Under the pieces are notes generated by a model. That model saw nothing but the letters and a program-made list of their open reading frames with translations, was not told the DNA's origin and did no database searches. DNA of 64,000 nucleotides from Firmicutes bacterium UBA6806 (GTDB lineage: Bacteria > Bacillota > Clostridia > Peptostreptococcales > Acidaminobacteraceae), in NCBI GenBank assembly GCA_002452745.1, contig DKFC01000005.1, positions 19,247 through 83,246 on the forward strand. Direction: 5' to 3'. The position numbers and the translations under genes were made by a program. Below are positions 25,989-34,523 of the stretch, one piece after another (position 1 is the stretch's first letter; the number at the start of each line of letters is the position of its first letter).

Positions 25989-27523
25989 ATGACAGCCTCC
26001 TCTCTAGTTGCTTGAATAGCTAAGGTTTCACCAGCCATCATCAGCCCAAGTTGTTCTTTTGTAACCTCGGTTGCGTTGTTTATACCAGTGATTTTACCAT
26101 CACAAATGACCATGATTCTGTCGCAGAGTTCAAGAAGAACGTCGAGGTCCTCGCCTATAAAGAGAACGGCAACCCCTTTTGACTTCTGTTCATTGATTAA
26201 ATCATAGATGGTGTGAGATGCCCCTATATCAAGTCCTCTTACTGCATAAGCTGTAATCAAAACATGTGGATTGGTTTCTATTTCTCTGCCGATTAAAACT
26301 TTTTGTATATTGCCGCCGGATAACTGTTTAATGGGATGATTGATTCCTGGTGTTTTGATTTCAAGGCTCTGAATCATTTCTTCACATTTTTCCATAATCG
26401 GTTTACGTTTTAAAAATACGCCCTTTTGATTGTGATGTTCCTTTAAAAGATAGTTATCTACCATATCCATTGAGGCGACAAGTCCCATTCCGAGTCTATC
26501 TTCTGGTACAAAACTCATGGTAATGCCACGTTTGATAATATCTCTTGGTGAGAGCCCGACGATGTTTTCCTGATTATAGGTGATTTCGCCTGAATCCACT
26601 GAGTAAAGGCCGGCAATTGCTTCGCAGAGTTCCTTTTGACCACTGCCGACAACGCCTGCAACACCTAGAATTTCCCCTTCATATAGATTAAATGAAACAT
26701 TGTTTAGAACTTTGACCTTATCAGAATCATATGCGGTAAGCTGATTTACTTGAAGAGCTGCTTTGCCCCTCTTTACCTCAGGCCTTTTTATAGAGAGGTT
26801 TACAGACTTTCCAACCATCAAATCGGTCAATTCTTTTGGAGAGGAATTCTTAGTTTCAACGGTTGCTACAGTTGTTCCCTTGTGAAGCACTGTAACTCGA
26901 TCGGAAACTTCCATAACCTCGTGAAGTTTATGCGTAATAATAATGATGGCACAGCCTTCTTTAGCCATGTTTTTGATGATTTTAAATAGTTTTTCAGTTT
27001 CCTGTGGTGTGAGCACAGCTGTTGGTTCGTCCATGATGAGGATGTCTGCACCTTGATAGAGTACTTTTAAAATCTCCACAGATTGCTTTTCACCAATAGA
27101 CATATTGTAGATTTTTTTATCTGGGTCTATGGGAATGCCATAGTGACCTGATATGGTTTCTATTTCAGTTCGAATTTTTTTTTCATTAATAAAAAGCGAT
27201 CCAGACTGGCCAAGTATAATATTTGCCTTGGCGGACTGCACCTCCACGAGTTTGTAATGTTGATGGATCATGCCAATTTTTTGTTTGATGGCATCTTTGG
27301 GTGAGTTGAACTTGACTTCCTTACCATGTATATAAATAGAACCGCTGTCAGGTTTATAGATACCTGACAGCATGTTCATGAGTGTACTCTTCCCTGCTCC
27401 ATTTTCCCCTAGTAGAGCATGAATTTCCCCTTTATTTACACTGAAATTAATATTATAGTTCGCTCTGACAGATCCAAAAGTCTTACAAATTTCATTCATT
27501 TGTACGTAAACTTCGTGCTGCAT
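25985..27523 (-). CDS. Nucleoside ABC transporter ATP-binding protein (NupO/YufO type)
   Basis: 512 residues with two ABC domains. First: Walker A LLGENGAGKSTLM, signature MSIGEKQSVEI, Walker B ILIMDEPTAVL. Second (from about 260): a degenerate Walker A VAGVVGSGQKEL, signature LSGGNIQKVLI and LITAYAVRGLDIGAS in place of the usual Walker B. The altered second nucleotide site is normal for this family, where only one site is fully catalytic; the exact reading AYAVRG, with Ala where many relatives have Pro, is slightly unusual. Coupled by four-base overlap to the first permease. Confidence 0.93.
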   Translation of the reverse strand: MQHEVYVQMNEICKTFGSVRANYNINFSVNKGEIHALLGENGAGKSTLMNMLSGIYKPDSGSIYIHGKEVKFNSPKDAIKQKIGMIHQHYKLVEVQSAKANIILGQSGSLFINEKKIRTEIETISGHYGIPIDPDKKIYNMSIGEKQSVEILKVLYQGADILIMDEPTAVLTPQETEKLFKIIKNMAKEGCAIIIITHKLHEVMEVSDRVTVLHKGTTVATVETKNSSPKELTDLMVGKSVNLSIKRPEVKRGKAALQVNQLTAYDSDKVKVLNNVSFNLYEGEILGVAGVVGSGQKELCEAIAGLYSVDSGEITYNQENIVGLSPRDIIKRGITMSFVPEDRLGMGLVASMDMVDNYLLKEHHNQKGVFLKRKPIMEKCEEMIQSLEIKTPGINHPIKQLSGGNIQKVLIGREIETNPHVLITAYAVRGLDIGASHTIYDLINEQKSKGVAVLFIGEDLDVLLELCDRIMVICDGKITGINNATEVTKEQLGLMMAGETLAIQATREEAVI

Positions 27524-27536
27524 GTTGAGCTCCTAT

Positions 27537-28679
27537 CTATTCGATTTTACCTTCTACACCTTTGACAAACCACATCATGTTGAGCAATTCTTCATCAGTC
27601 AGTGTCTTACCTTCTTCTACTGCGATTGCACCATCTTGATTGTAGATTGGGCCACCGAAGATTACTAATGAACCATCAAGAATCTTTGCTTTTGCCGCAT
27701 CTATAGCTTCTTGAGCACCTGCAGGTGCATTTTCAGTAAGAGGTGCTAATTTCACAATGTCTTTTTCCATACCTTCCCAGTACGCATGTGATTCGAACTT
27801 GCCATCCATGACGCTTTGAACTTGCTCTACATAGTAAGGACCCCAGTTCCAAATTGGAGCTGTCATGTAGGCTTTAGGTGCCATTGCACTCATATCGGTG
27901 TTATAGCCAATTGAGAATGCACCTCTTTCTTCAGCAGCCTGTTGAGGACCAGTTGTATCTTGATGTTGAGCGATTACATCAACGCCTTGGTCAAGCAGTG
28001 AAATAGCGGCGTCTTTTTCTTTTGCAGGATCATACCAAGTTGACGTCCAAACCACTTTTACAGTTGCATCAGGATTGACGGATTGAACCCCTAATGTAAA
28101 GGCATTGATGCCTCTGATAACTTCTGGAATTGGAAATGCAGCAACATAGCCGATGGAGTTTGATTCAGTTTTCATTCCAGCAACAATCCCTGAAAGGTAT
28201 CTTGCTTCGTATATTCTACCGAAGTAATTTGACATGTTGTCAGTTGTTTTGTACCCTGAACAGTGATAGAACTTGACATCTGGGAATTCTTTAGACATTT
28301 TTTCAGTAAAATCCATGTGACCAAAGCTCGTTGTGAAAATAACTTTAGCGCCTTGATCTATCATGTTTCTAATTTCTTGTTCACATTCCTGTGTTTCAGG
28401 AACAGACTCTTTATAAATGGTTTTAACCCCTAACTTTTCTTCTAAGTAGAGACGACCTTGATCGTGTGAGTAAGTATAGCCACCGTCACCAATTGGGCCA
28501 ACATAGATAAAACCAACAATCATATCTTCGGCAGGAATACTTGCAGAAGCTGTATCAGATGCTGGTGTTTGTTCATTTGATGTTTCAGTTGGAGTCGTTG
28601 TTTCAGCTGGCTTTGATGAACAGCCTGTCATTACAAATATGAGCATTAATGCCATTACTAAAGATAAAACTCTCTTCAT
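27537..28679 (-). CDS. BMP family nucleoside-binding lipoprotein
   Basis: 380 residues. Lipoprotein signal with lipobox VMTGC (lipidated Cys20) followed by a Thr/Pro/Ser-rich spacer, then a periplasmic-binding fold of the PnrA/TmpC/BMP type: VGFIYVGPIGDGGYTYSHD, NMIDQGAKVIFTTSFGHMD, and DVIAQHQDTTGPQQAAEE. It captures nucleosides for the three ABC genes that follow. AAGGAG sites precede the ATG, and only 29 bases separate it from xpt. Confidence 0.93.
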   Translation of the reverse strand: MKRVLSLVMALMLIFVMTGCSSKPAETTTPTETSNEQTPASDTASASIPAEDMIVGFIYVGPIGDGGYTYSHDQGRLYLEEKLGVKTIYKESVPETQECEQEIRNMIDQGAKVIFTTSFGHMDFTEKMSKEFPDVKFYHCSGYKTTDNMSNYFGRIYEARYLSGIVAGMKTESNSIGYVAAFPIPEVIRGINAFTLGVQSVNPDATVKVVWTSTWYDPAKEKDAAISLLDQGVDVIAQHQDTTGPQQAAEERGAFSIGYNTDMSAMAPKAYMTAPIWNWGPYYVEQVQSVMDGKFESHAYWEGMEKDIVKLAPLTENAPAGAQEAIDAAKAKILDGSLVIFGGPIYNQDGAIAVEEGKTLTDEELLNMMWFVKGVEGKIE

Positions 28680-28708
28680 TTCCTTTACTCTCCTTTAATT
28701 TCCATAGT

Positions 28709-29293
28709 TTACGCTTCTGAGTGTTCGATAAACGTAATTTTACCATCTTCAAATCGGTTGACAATGGCCAATGATTCCAATTTGATGTCCATTTCTCTGA
28801 GAATCTGTCCCCCGTCCTGAAACCCCTTTTCGATAACGATGCCGATCCCCTCAAGGGTAGCGCCAGATTGATTGATAATGTCGATAAGGCCAAGTGCCGC
28901 TTGTGCATTTGCCAAGAAATCATCAAGAATCAAGATACGGTCTTCAGGATTTAAATATCTCTTTGAAACCTGAACGTCATAATGAGCTTGCTTTGTAAAA
29001 GAATAGACACTGCTTTTATAGGTTTCGGCATCGAGATTCTTAGACTTTGCCTTTTTGGCAAATACCACTGGCACATCAAAATAGATGGCGGCAATTGAAG
29101 CAATGCCTATTCCCGAAGCCTCAATCGTCAAAATTTTATTGATGCCACAGTCCTTAAAACGTCTATAAAACTCCTTGCCAATCTCCTGCATGAGCGAGAT
29201 GTCAATTTGATGGTTGAGAAAGGAATCCACTTTTAGGATTTCGGAGCCAACCACTATGCCTTCTTTTAAAATTTTCTCTTTTAATAATTTCAT
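28709..29293 (-). CDS. xpt: Xanthine phosphoribosyltransferase
   Basis: Converts xanthine (and possibly guanine) with PRPP to the nucleotide. 194 residues, the usual size; PRPP loop ILILDDFLANAQAA, the KAKSKNL loop, and DVQVSKRYL are family features, as is the start MKLLKEKILKEGIVVG. It is the first gene of the purine operon. A guanine-type riboswitch and its terminator precede it, so expression should fall when guanine is plentiful. Confidence 0.95.
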   Translation of the reverse strand: MKLLKEKILKEGIVVGSEILKVDSFLNHQIDISLMQEIGKEFYRRFKDCGINKILTIEASGIGIASIAAIYFDVPVVFAKKAKSKNLDAETYKSSVYSFTKQAHYDVQVSKRYLNPEDRILILDDFLANAQAALGLIDIINQSGATLEGIGIVIEKGFQDGGQILREMDIKLESLAIVNRFEDGKITFIEHSEA

Positions 29294-29318
29294 GCCATGT
29301 ACCCTTCTAGATTAGATG

Positions 29319-29347
29319 TAAAAAAAACTCTGCCAAAGGCAGAGTTC
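29319..29347 (-). terminator. Riboswitch-controlled terminator before xpt
   Basis: Perfect nine-base arms AACTCTGCC and complement (29338-29346 and 29326-29334) with a three-base loop, followed by eight T on the minus strand. It ends 26 bases before the xpt start. The 5' arm overlaps GAACTC (29342-29347), which is complementary to GAGTTC in the 3' side of the aptamer P1 stem (29425-29430). Confidence 0.85.
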
Positions 29348-29426
29348 ACAAAATTCAGAGGCTAGCACAAATAAAACGCAGTGATCAGGTGCATTTTAAA
29401 AGTGAAAGTTCTCCAAATTTTACCGA

Positions 29427-29496
29427 ACTCGTAGCCTGTAACTATTTAAGGTAGTTTGTAGAAACGTTTGAACCATATTATCAAACTTATACGAGT
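29427..29496 (-). promoter_or_regulatory. Purine (guanine-type) riboswitch aptamer
   Basis: Minus-strand aptamer with P1 ACTCGTA pairing to TACGAGT, P2 GTTTGA with TCAAAC, loop 2 ending ATATGG, junction GTTTCTAC, P3 AACTA with TAGTT, and loop 3 CCTTAAA, all in consensus order. The J3/1 segment reads GGCTAC; the C at the specificity position (74 in xpt numbering) predicts guanine or hypoxanthine rather than adenine. The base before it is G where most members have A. It governs xpt and the nucleoside importer genes. Confidence 0.9.
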
Positions 29497-29549
29497 GATT
29501 TTCAATTTTTATACGAACATTAAACCGCAAAGGGTTTGTTCATGTTTGT

Positions 29550-29578
29550 ATTTTAAACTAGATACCAAAATAAAGCAA
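29550..29578 (-). promoter_or_regulatory. Likely promoter of the purine operon
   Basis: TTGCTT (29573-29578) and TAAAAT (29550-29555) are 17 bases apart on the minus strand, placing the start of transcription about 45 bases before the aptamer. The -35 match is modest. Confidence 0.45.
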
Positions 29579-29600
29579 GCATTTTTTGCATAATTTGAGC

Positions 29601-30173
29601 TTAATCCATAGAGGCGATTAAATCATATCTAGGGCAGTCCTTAGTGTGGTCGTTGACCATGCCCACGGCTTGCATGTAGGCATAACAAATTGTTGACCCG
29701 CAGAATTTAAATCCTCTTTTTTTTAAGTCCTTGCTCATGGCATCACTTTCCGGTGTGCTGGCAGGTACATCACCAATGGTTTCAAAGGCATTTTTTATGG
29801 GTTTATGGCCAACAAATTGCCATATATAGCGGTCAAAAGAGCCGAACTCATCTATCACTTTAAAAAATGCCTGAGCATTGCTTCTCACTGAAAAGACTTT
29901 GAGCCTGTTGCGGATAATACGCTCATCTTTAAGCATTTCCTCCAATGTCTCGTCAGTTAACGCCGCCAAAAGTATCGGATCGAAGTTCTTGAAAACATCT
30001 CGGTAGCCCTGACGCCTTCTTAAGATTGTGAGCCATGAGAGTCCTGCCTGTGCCCCTTCTAAAATTAACATTTCAAATAGTTTTTGATCATCGTGAACGG
30101 GAACGCCCCACTCCTCATCATGGTATTGATAATGATCTTCGTGTGATTCAGCCCATTCACATCTTTTACGCAT
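29601..30173 (-). CDS. tag: DNA-3-methyladenine glycosylase I
   Basis: Removes 3-methyladenine from alkylated DNA. 190 residues from the ATG at 30171-30173 (GGAGG seven bases upstream). Family features: RCEWAESHEDHYQYHDEEWG with a zinc Cys near the start, LEGAQAGLSWLTILRRRQGY, NAFETIGDVPASTPESDAMS, KFCGSTICYAYMQAVGMVNDH, and the closing zinc ligands H and C in DHTKDCP. The start lies eight bases inside the end of the GNAT gene, so the two are co-translated. Confidence 0.93.
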   Translation of the reverse strand: MRKRCEWAESHEDHYQYHDEEWGVPVHDDQKLFEMLILEGAQAGLSWLTILRRRQGYRDVFKNFDPILLAALTDETLEEMLKDERIIRNRLKVFSVRSNAQAFFKVIDEFGSFDRYIWQFVGHKPIKNAFETIGDVPASTPESDAMSKDLKKRGFKFCGSTICYAYMQAVGMVNDHTKDCPRYDLIASMD

Positions 30174-30687
30174 GTGTTGTCCTCCCAGCGTTGTACTCAG
30201 ATTCCAAAATTGACATGATAACCATGGAATCGTATTGACCATTGTATAGCATGGACTCTCTCAAAGTGCCTTCCTCCACAAAACCAGTGGACTTATAAAG
30301 ATCTCTAGCTCTTTGGTTAAATGTTTTAACATCAAGCCATAAACGATGTGCGCCTATGGTTTCAAATGTATATTCTTGGATTAGATTTAAGACCTGACGT
30401 CCGTATCCCTTCCCCTTTTCTGTAATGACTATTCGGCGGAGTTCGATGCTTTTGTTATTGTTTTTGAGACCAGCCATCAGAACGTATCCAACTCTCTTGC
30501 CTGAGTTTGAATCTTCCAATGTTATGTGCATCTGATCTTCATCCCCTATGGCGTGAAGATGCTGTTCAATTGACCACTGAGAGACAAACCGACTATTTTC
30601 TGCATCGCTTTCAGCTGCTTTGACATACTCCAGATCAGCTGAAAGTGTGTCACGACATTTGATGGTTTCGTTTTCGATAAGTATCAT
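30166..30687 (-). CDS. GNAT family N-acetyltransferase
   Basis: 173 residues starting at the ATG at 30685-30687, five bases after GAGGTG. GNAT pattern: ELRRIVITEKGKGYGRQVLN carries the acetyl-CoA-binding loop, then RLWLDVKTFNQRARDLYKSTGF is the classic motif B region, and DSMVIMSILESEY closes the fold. Substrate unknown. It precedes tag in a two-gene unit whose leader holds a terminator. Confidence 0.88.
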   Translation of the reverse strand: MILIENETIKCRDTLSADLEYVKAAESDAENSRFVSQWSIEQHLHAIGDEDQMHITLEDSNSGKRVGYVLMAGLKNNNKSIELRRIVITEKGKGYGRQVLNLIQEYTFETIGAHRLWLDVKTFNQRARDLYKSTGFVEEGTLRESMLYNGQYDSMVIMSILESEYNAGRTTHA

Positions 30688-30821
30688 GAAATCACCTCGC
30701 AAAATTTATGAACTTCAAATAAGAGGCTATGAACAAAGACCTTGCTCTAGAGCCTTTAACTTTCTACTATCATATCATATGAAACGACAGCGTGGTTTAA
30801 ATTTGAATCATTTTGGCAAAC

Positions 30822-30864
30822 AAAAAAACACGCCAATAACTTGCTTAAAGCATAAGAGCGTGTT
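30822..30864 (-). terminator. Leader terminator upstream of the GNAT-tag unit
   Basis: Arms AACACGC and GCGTGTT (30858-30864 and 30827-30833) enclose a smaller TGCTT/AAGCA hairpin and are followed by seven T on the minus strand. No minus-strand gene lies upstream; it sits between the promoter at 30913-30941 and the GNAT start at 30687, so it looks like an attenuator. Confidence 0.6.
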
Positions 30865-30912
30865 ATAATACATAATTAGAATAAAACTAAAAAATTAAAA
30901 CTATCTAACTAT

Positions 30913-30941
30913 ACTGTATCACACAAATGACATCTTGTCAA
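30913..30941 (-). promoter_or_regulatory. Promoter of the GNAT-tag unit
   Basis: TTGACA (30936-30941, minus strand) and TACAGT (30913-30918) are separated by 17 bases. The leader from here to the first start codon is about 215 bases. Confidence 0.6.
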
Positions 30942-30981
30942 CCCTGTTTTAAAAATCGACTAAAAAATTTGAGGAGGTTTT

Positions 30982-31404
30982 ATGTTTTCATTAGAGTTGA
31001 TTTCAGAGCGATTAGCACTTCAAGAAATTCTGGAAACCAATTACAAATCAGGTCTGTACGGGCTTCGCTTAACCCCCCAAGATGCACTCGAAATTATTGC
31101 ATCTAGAAATTATGCGCTGTCCGCTTATGGGAGAATCGAATTTGGAAGTGCCACTGTCAACAAGATCATAGAGGCATTTCTGGACTCGCCCTACATACAG
31201 CAATCTGAATACGTTGAAATTATTGATGATTTAATCGAGACATTTTATTATGCAAAATCGGAGATGTTGGAAGTGGTTTCAGATGATAAATTGATTGAAT
31301 TAATGGTCATTTTTTTCAATGGAAAGTCAGGTGGGTCAATTTCACTACTCAGAGAAAGAGACTTAGACAAAGTCATACGTTCCATACACAACAAGCTCCC
31401 CTAA
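30982..31404 (+). CDS. DUF6323-like protein
   Basis: 140 residues, soluble, mostly helical by pattern, no signal peptide or membrane segment. It opens MFSLELISERLALQEILETN and has LYGLRLTPQDALEIIASRN. I recall this as the DUF6323 family of Clostridia; the match is from memory and no function is known. GGAGG lies before the ATG. The next gene starts 14 bases after its stop and encodes a DUF6179-like protein, so the two are almost surely one operon. Confidence 0.6.
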   Translation: MFSLELISERLALQEILETNYKSGLYGLRLTPQDALEIIASRNYALSAYGRIEFGSATVNKIIEAFLDSPYIQQSEYVEIIDDLIETFYYAKSEMLEVVSDDKLIELMVIFFNGKSGGSISLLRERDLDKVIRSIHNKLP

Positions 31405-31418
31405 AGAGGTATATAAAA

Positions 31419-32453
31419 ATGTATGCGAGGAAACTAAATTTATACAGCCTAAAGGATTTAGGCAGATTGGACTTAAAAAGAACGGAGAAGATGATGACAA
31501 ATAATATGGCCCTTTCGATTGGGAAAAAATACACTGATTTCGCACCGGATATTGAAAACTATACTTTCTCTATGTTGGATTACGCCGTCAAGAAGCAACT
31601 CACTTCAGTTGAGTCTGTTGAGCAATTTCAGATGAGTCTTATGGGTGTGTTGAGTGAAAAAGTAATAAAGTACACAAAGGGGAAAAGTGCCTCTGTCAAA
31701 ACAGATACAGGCATTGACTTATATCTTGGACTTGTCTTTAGCATGGACATGTACTTTAGGGGCTTTCAAACAGTGGAAGAGGCTTTTGGTATCTTGCTGA
31801 CCCTGGATGCAAGGGCTTTTTATAAAGTGGGTTCTGAATGTCTCCCCCAGTTATTTGAGCGGTTAAAACTTGCATATGATTATTTAAAACACACACTTTT
31901 GCCTCTAAACATCGACGCCTATAATGACACCATCTTTTCTGGTATCCAGCTTTTTTTTGACACTTATGATATGGAATACATGCCTCACATCAACACTGGG
32001 ATGATAGATTACCCGATTTTTTATGATAAAATGGACGATAAGGGAATCTCTTATATGCAAAGGTATATAAAGGGGCTGACAATTGAAAACGAATTTTTAT
32101 TAAATTACTCAGAAGAAGATGTCAGAATGATTGTCAGCAAATATGCTTTAAACTATGGATTGGATGCATCGGAGCTCATGGACAATATCCCAGAGATCAT
32201 TCTAAAACAATCTATAATTGCCCTGATTCTTGGCAGAGATGCTGAGGACATCTGCTTTAAGATGGATGATATGACGACTTTAAAGACACTGATTTCATCT
32301 GAAGACAATGTGGAAACCCTTTTTAAAAGTGCCTTTGATGCGGCAGTCTTGGAGAGAGCAAATTACTTTTCCAAGGGCTATGAAAAACTGTTAAATCAAT
32401 TTGTGCAGAGCATCAGAGCAAATGCACTTGAAAACTATATGGTTTGCATATGA
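31419..32453 (+). CDS. DUF6179-like protein
   Basis: 344 residues, soluble, strongly helical. It contains YTDFAPDIENYTFSMLDYAV near residue 40 and long acidic/hydrophobic helices to the end; no catalytic motif is evident. From memory it matches DUF6179, the usual partner of DUF6323. AGAGG precedes the ATG by nine bases. Two hairpins follow the stop directly. The pair has no visible enzyme or transporter neighbour, and nothing in the sequence reveals a function. Confidence 0.6.
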   Translation: MYARKLNLYSLKDLGRLDLKRTEKMMTNNMALSIGKKYTDFAPDIENYTFSMLDYAVKKQLTSVESVEQFQMSLMGVLSEKVIKYTKGKSASVKTDTGIDLYLGLVFSMDMYFRGFQTVEEAFGILLTLDARAFYKVGSECLPQLFERLKLAYDYLKHTLLPLNIDAYNDTIFSGIQLFFDTYDMEYMPHINTGMIDYPIFYDKMDDKGISYMQRYIKGLTIENEFLLNYSEEDVRMIVSKYALNYGLDASELMDNIPEIILKQSIIALILGRDAEDICFKMDDMTTLKTLISSEDNVETLFKSAFDAAVLERANYFSKGYEKLLNQFVQSIRANALENYMVCI

Positions 32454-32505
32454 AAGGGGTTCGGCAATCGCCGAACCCCTTGATGTTAAACTCGCTAGAG
32501 TTTAA
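32454..32505. terminator. Tandem hairpins after the DUF6179-like gene
   Basis: The first starts at the base after the stop: perfect 12-base arms at 32454-32465 and 32470-32481 (AAGGGGTTCGGC and complement). The second is TTAAACTC at 32486-32493 with complement at 32498-32505. Neither has a clear T run on the plus strand, so the terminator call is tentative. The gap to 32692 otherwise holds only a nine-codon minus-strand frame. Confidence 0.5.
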
Positions 32506-32692
32506 GCCACCTCTCTATTTTCAAATTAAACGCCTCCTTTCTGTCTTGATTAACCGGTCAAGTACATTGTCTCACAGTTGGCCTGTGCAATAAAGGGAAT
32601 AGACATTTTAAAAGATTCTTTCCCATTTGAAGTCGTGATTTACTGTGATGTTTCTTTTAACATCCTACCAGATAACATCCGACCAGAATTTT

Positions 32693-32959
32693 TTATCTAG
32701 CTTTTCTGTAGATCACTTTTTTCACAGCTGATTCGCTCATATAGTACTTCTGAGCCATATCAGACAACGACATCCCCGAGTTGTAGTCAAATAAGATTGC
32801 GGAATTGCGGGAGTCCAATTCTTTTCGGATTCCCGAATCCAATCCCCAAGCCTTTCTCTCAGAGGCCTTCGGAATATAAATGAGCATTCCTTCACTGTAT
32901 CTTTGCAGTTCCTCCAGTAGATCGGCGGGTAGAATTTCTGCTGCATTCTTGTAGTTCAA
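32693..32959 (-). CDS. CD3324 family (Mor-like) DNA-binding protein
   Basis: 88 residues: NAAEILPADLLEELQRYSEGMLIYIP at the start (read as ILPADLLEELQRY), a middle KAWGLDSGIRKELDSRN, and a C-terminal helix-turn-helix MSLSDMAQKYYMSESAVKK. This is the CD3324 pattern, related to Mor/transposon activators, and the length is normal. The start is a TTG at 32957-32959 with GGGAGG nine bases upstream; no ATG in this frame would give the conserved N-terminus. A second ribosome site and ATG lie just upstream in another frame (see findings). Confidence 0.85.
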   Translation of the reverse strand: MNYKNAAEILPADLLEELQRYSEGMLIYIPKASERKAWGLDSGIRKELDSRNSAILFDYNSGMSLSDMAQKYYMSESAVKKVIYRKAR

Positions 32960-33130
32960 TTAAATTTACCTCCCAATTATCATTTAAATGGATATGAAAG
33001 TTAAACATGTTGAACATCCCTCCTCTCTTTTATTGCGTATGCAAAATGCGACTTCATTTGTTCGCATACGATTAAATCAATTATATCGCATTTCCACGAA
33101 GAGAACTGTTAAATTTTAATTTCAGTGCTC

Positions 33131-34498
33131 CTAAGAATCAATTAAGTTATATTTGCGAGCTTTGGCAGCAACGGTTTTATGCGTTATGCCAAGAGCCTTT
33201 CCTGCCAAGTTAAAACTCTTGTACTGTTTGAGTGCCAATCGGATAATCTCCCGTTCATATTCCTCAAAGGTATAGAGCTCTGCGCCATTGGTCTCCACAA
33301 TGGAGCGATTTTCACGGGAGAGTCGATAGATTTCAGAAATATGACTTGGAATATCTTGAAGATTGATCTGTTGATTTTCAGAGAGGACAACCAGTCTCTC
33401 TATGGTGTTTTTCAGTTCCCTGATATTTCCGGGCCAATTGTACTGAGAGAGGCACTTCAGTGCCTCTTCACTCAGCGAGAGTGTCTCTATGCAGTTTTCA
33501 GTCATGTACTGTTCTATAAAGTGTTTTATTAGCGTTTCAATATCAGAGTGTCGCGTTCGCAGTGGCGGCAGAAAGATTGGGATGACGTTGAGTCTATAGA
33601 ATAAATCGTCTCGAAAAAGACCCTCATCTATCATCTTCTCAAGCGGTTTATGTGTGGCCGTTATCACTCTGACGTCCACTGGAATGGACTTGTTTGAACC
33701 AATCCTCTCCACCTCTCTCTCCTGTAGCACTCTGAGCAGTTTTGCCTGCATCTCCAAAGGCAGATCTCCGATTTCATCTAAAAAAATTGTACCTCTGTTA
33801 GCCAATTCGAACTTTCCAGCCTTGTCTTTGGCAGCACCTGTAAATGCGCCTTGGACATAGCCAAACAGCTCAGATTCCAAAAGGTTGGCAGGGATAGCCC
33901 CGCAATTGACTGTTATAAAGGGATACTGAGCCCTCTTGGACGTGTTGTGAATCGCCCTTGCAACAAGCTCTTTGCCCGTCCCGCTCTCACCTCTCACCAT
34001 AATGGTGGTATTTGATCTAGCCGCTTTTTGAGCGATGAGAAGTTCCTTGAGCAGAGAGGGATGCTGTCCCATAATCATGGGTTCAAAGGGGTTTTTTGAA
34101 AGAGGATACTCTGGCGATTTGAGGTCGTCAGAAATTGGTTCCCTCTCATATGTGGTTAGAACCCCCAGATGAATGCGCTCTTTAAAGACGGGATATGACC
34201 TTGCAAAGAGCAAGTCATTTCCTATATGGTAATTGATTTTCCCTTCAAAACGTCGCTGAAACTTTAGGCTTCTCAATGAGAGTTCGTCTTTGAAGCCCTT
34301 GTATAAACTAAGCCCCAGTGACTTATCACGAGTGGTTCGGAACAAATCACAGTAGGCATCATTGACAAAGGTGACAAACCCCTGTTGGTCAAAGAGACAA
34401 ACTCCAATATCAACGGCGTTGAGAATGGTTTCGTAGTTCATCAGTTCATCAGCTTTCACATCAAATTTCTCCACAAATGGCATGTTAATGACTTTCAA
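33131..34498 (-). CDS. Sigma-54-dependent enhancer-binding activator with PAS domain
   Basis: 455 residues. PAS-like domain at about 22-115, AAA+ domain at about 140-375 with Walker A GESGTGKE (170-177), the sigma-54 contact loop GAFTGA (217-222), Walker B GTIFLDE (236-242) and the arginine-finger region LFYRLNVIPIFLPPLR, then a C-terminal Fis-type helix-turn-helix ending ALGITHKTVAAKARKYNL. It should open promoters held by RpoN. The start is a TTG at 34496-34498 behind AAGGGGGG. It closes the glycerol oxidation gene run and a matching -24/-12 promoter precedes glpF. Confidence 0.93.
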   Translation of the reverse strand: MKVINMPFVEKFDVKADELMNYETILNAVDIGVCLFDQQGFVTFVNDAYCDLFRTTRDKSLGLSLYKGFKDELSLRSLKFQRRFEGKINYHIGNDLLFARSYPVFKERIHLGVLTTYEREPISDDLKSPEYPLSKNPFEPMIMGQHPSLLKELLIAQKAARSNTTIMVRGESGTGKELVARAIHNTSKRAQYPFITVNCGAIPANLLESELFGYVQGAFTGAAKDKAGKFELANRGTIFLDEIGDLPLEMQAKLLRVLQEREVERIGSNKSIPVDVRVITATHKPLEKMIDEGLFRDDLFYRLNVIPIFLPPLRTRHSDIETLIKHFIEQYMTENCIETLSLSEEALKCLSQYNWPGNIRELKNTIERLVVLSENQQINLQDIPSHISEIYRLSRENRSIVETNGAELYTFEEYEREIIRLALKQYKSFNLAGKALGITHKTVAAKARKYNLIDS

Positions 34499-34523
34499 AA
34501 CAATCCCCCCTTAAAACCTCACT

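Noticed and set aside
29427..29496. Adenine riboswitch
   Set aside because: The specificity position carries C, not T, and the downstream gene is xpt, so guanine or hypoxanthine is the better reading.
30620..30868. Plus-strand frame over the GNAT 5' end and leader
   Set aside because: It lies opposite a well-supported gene, promoter leader and terminator and shows no protein-like pattern.
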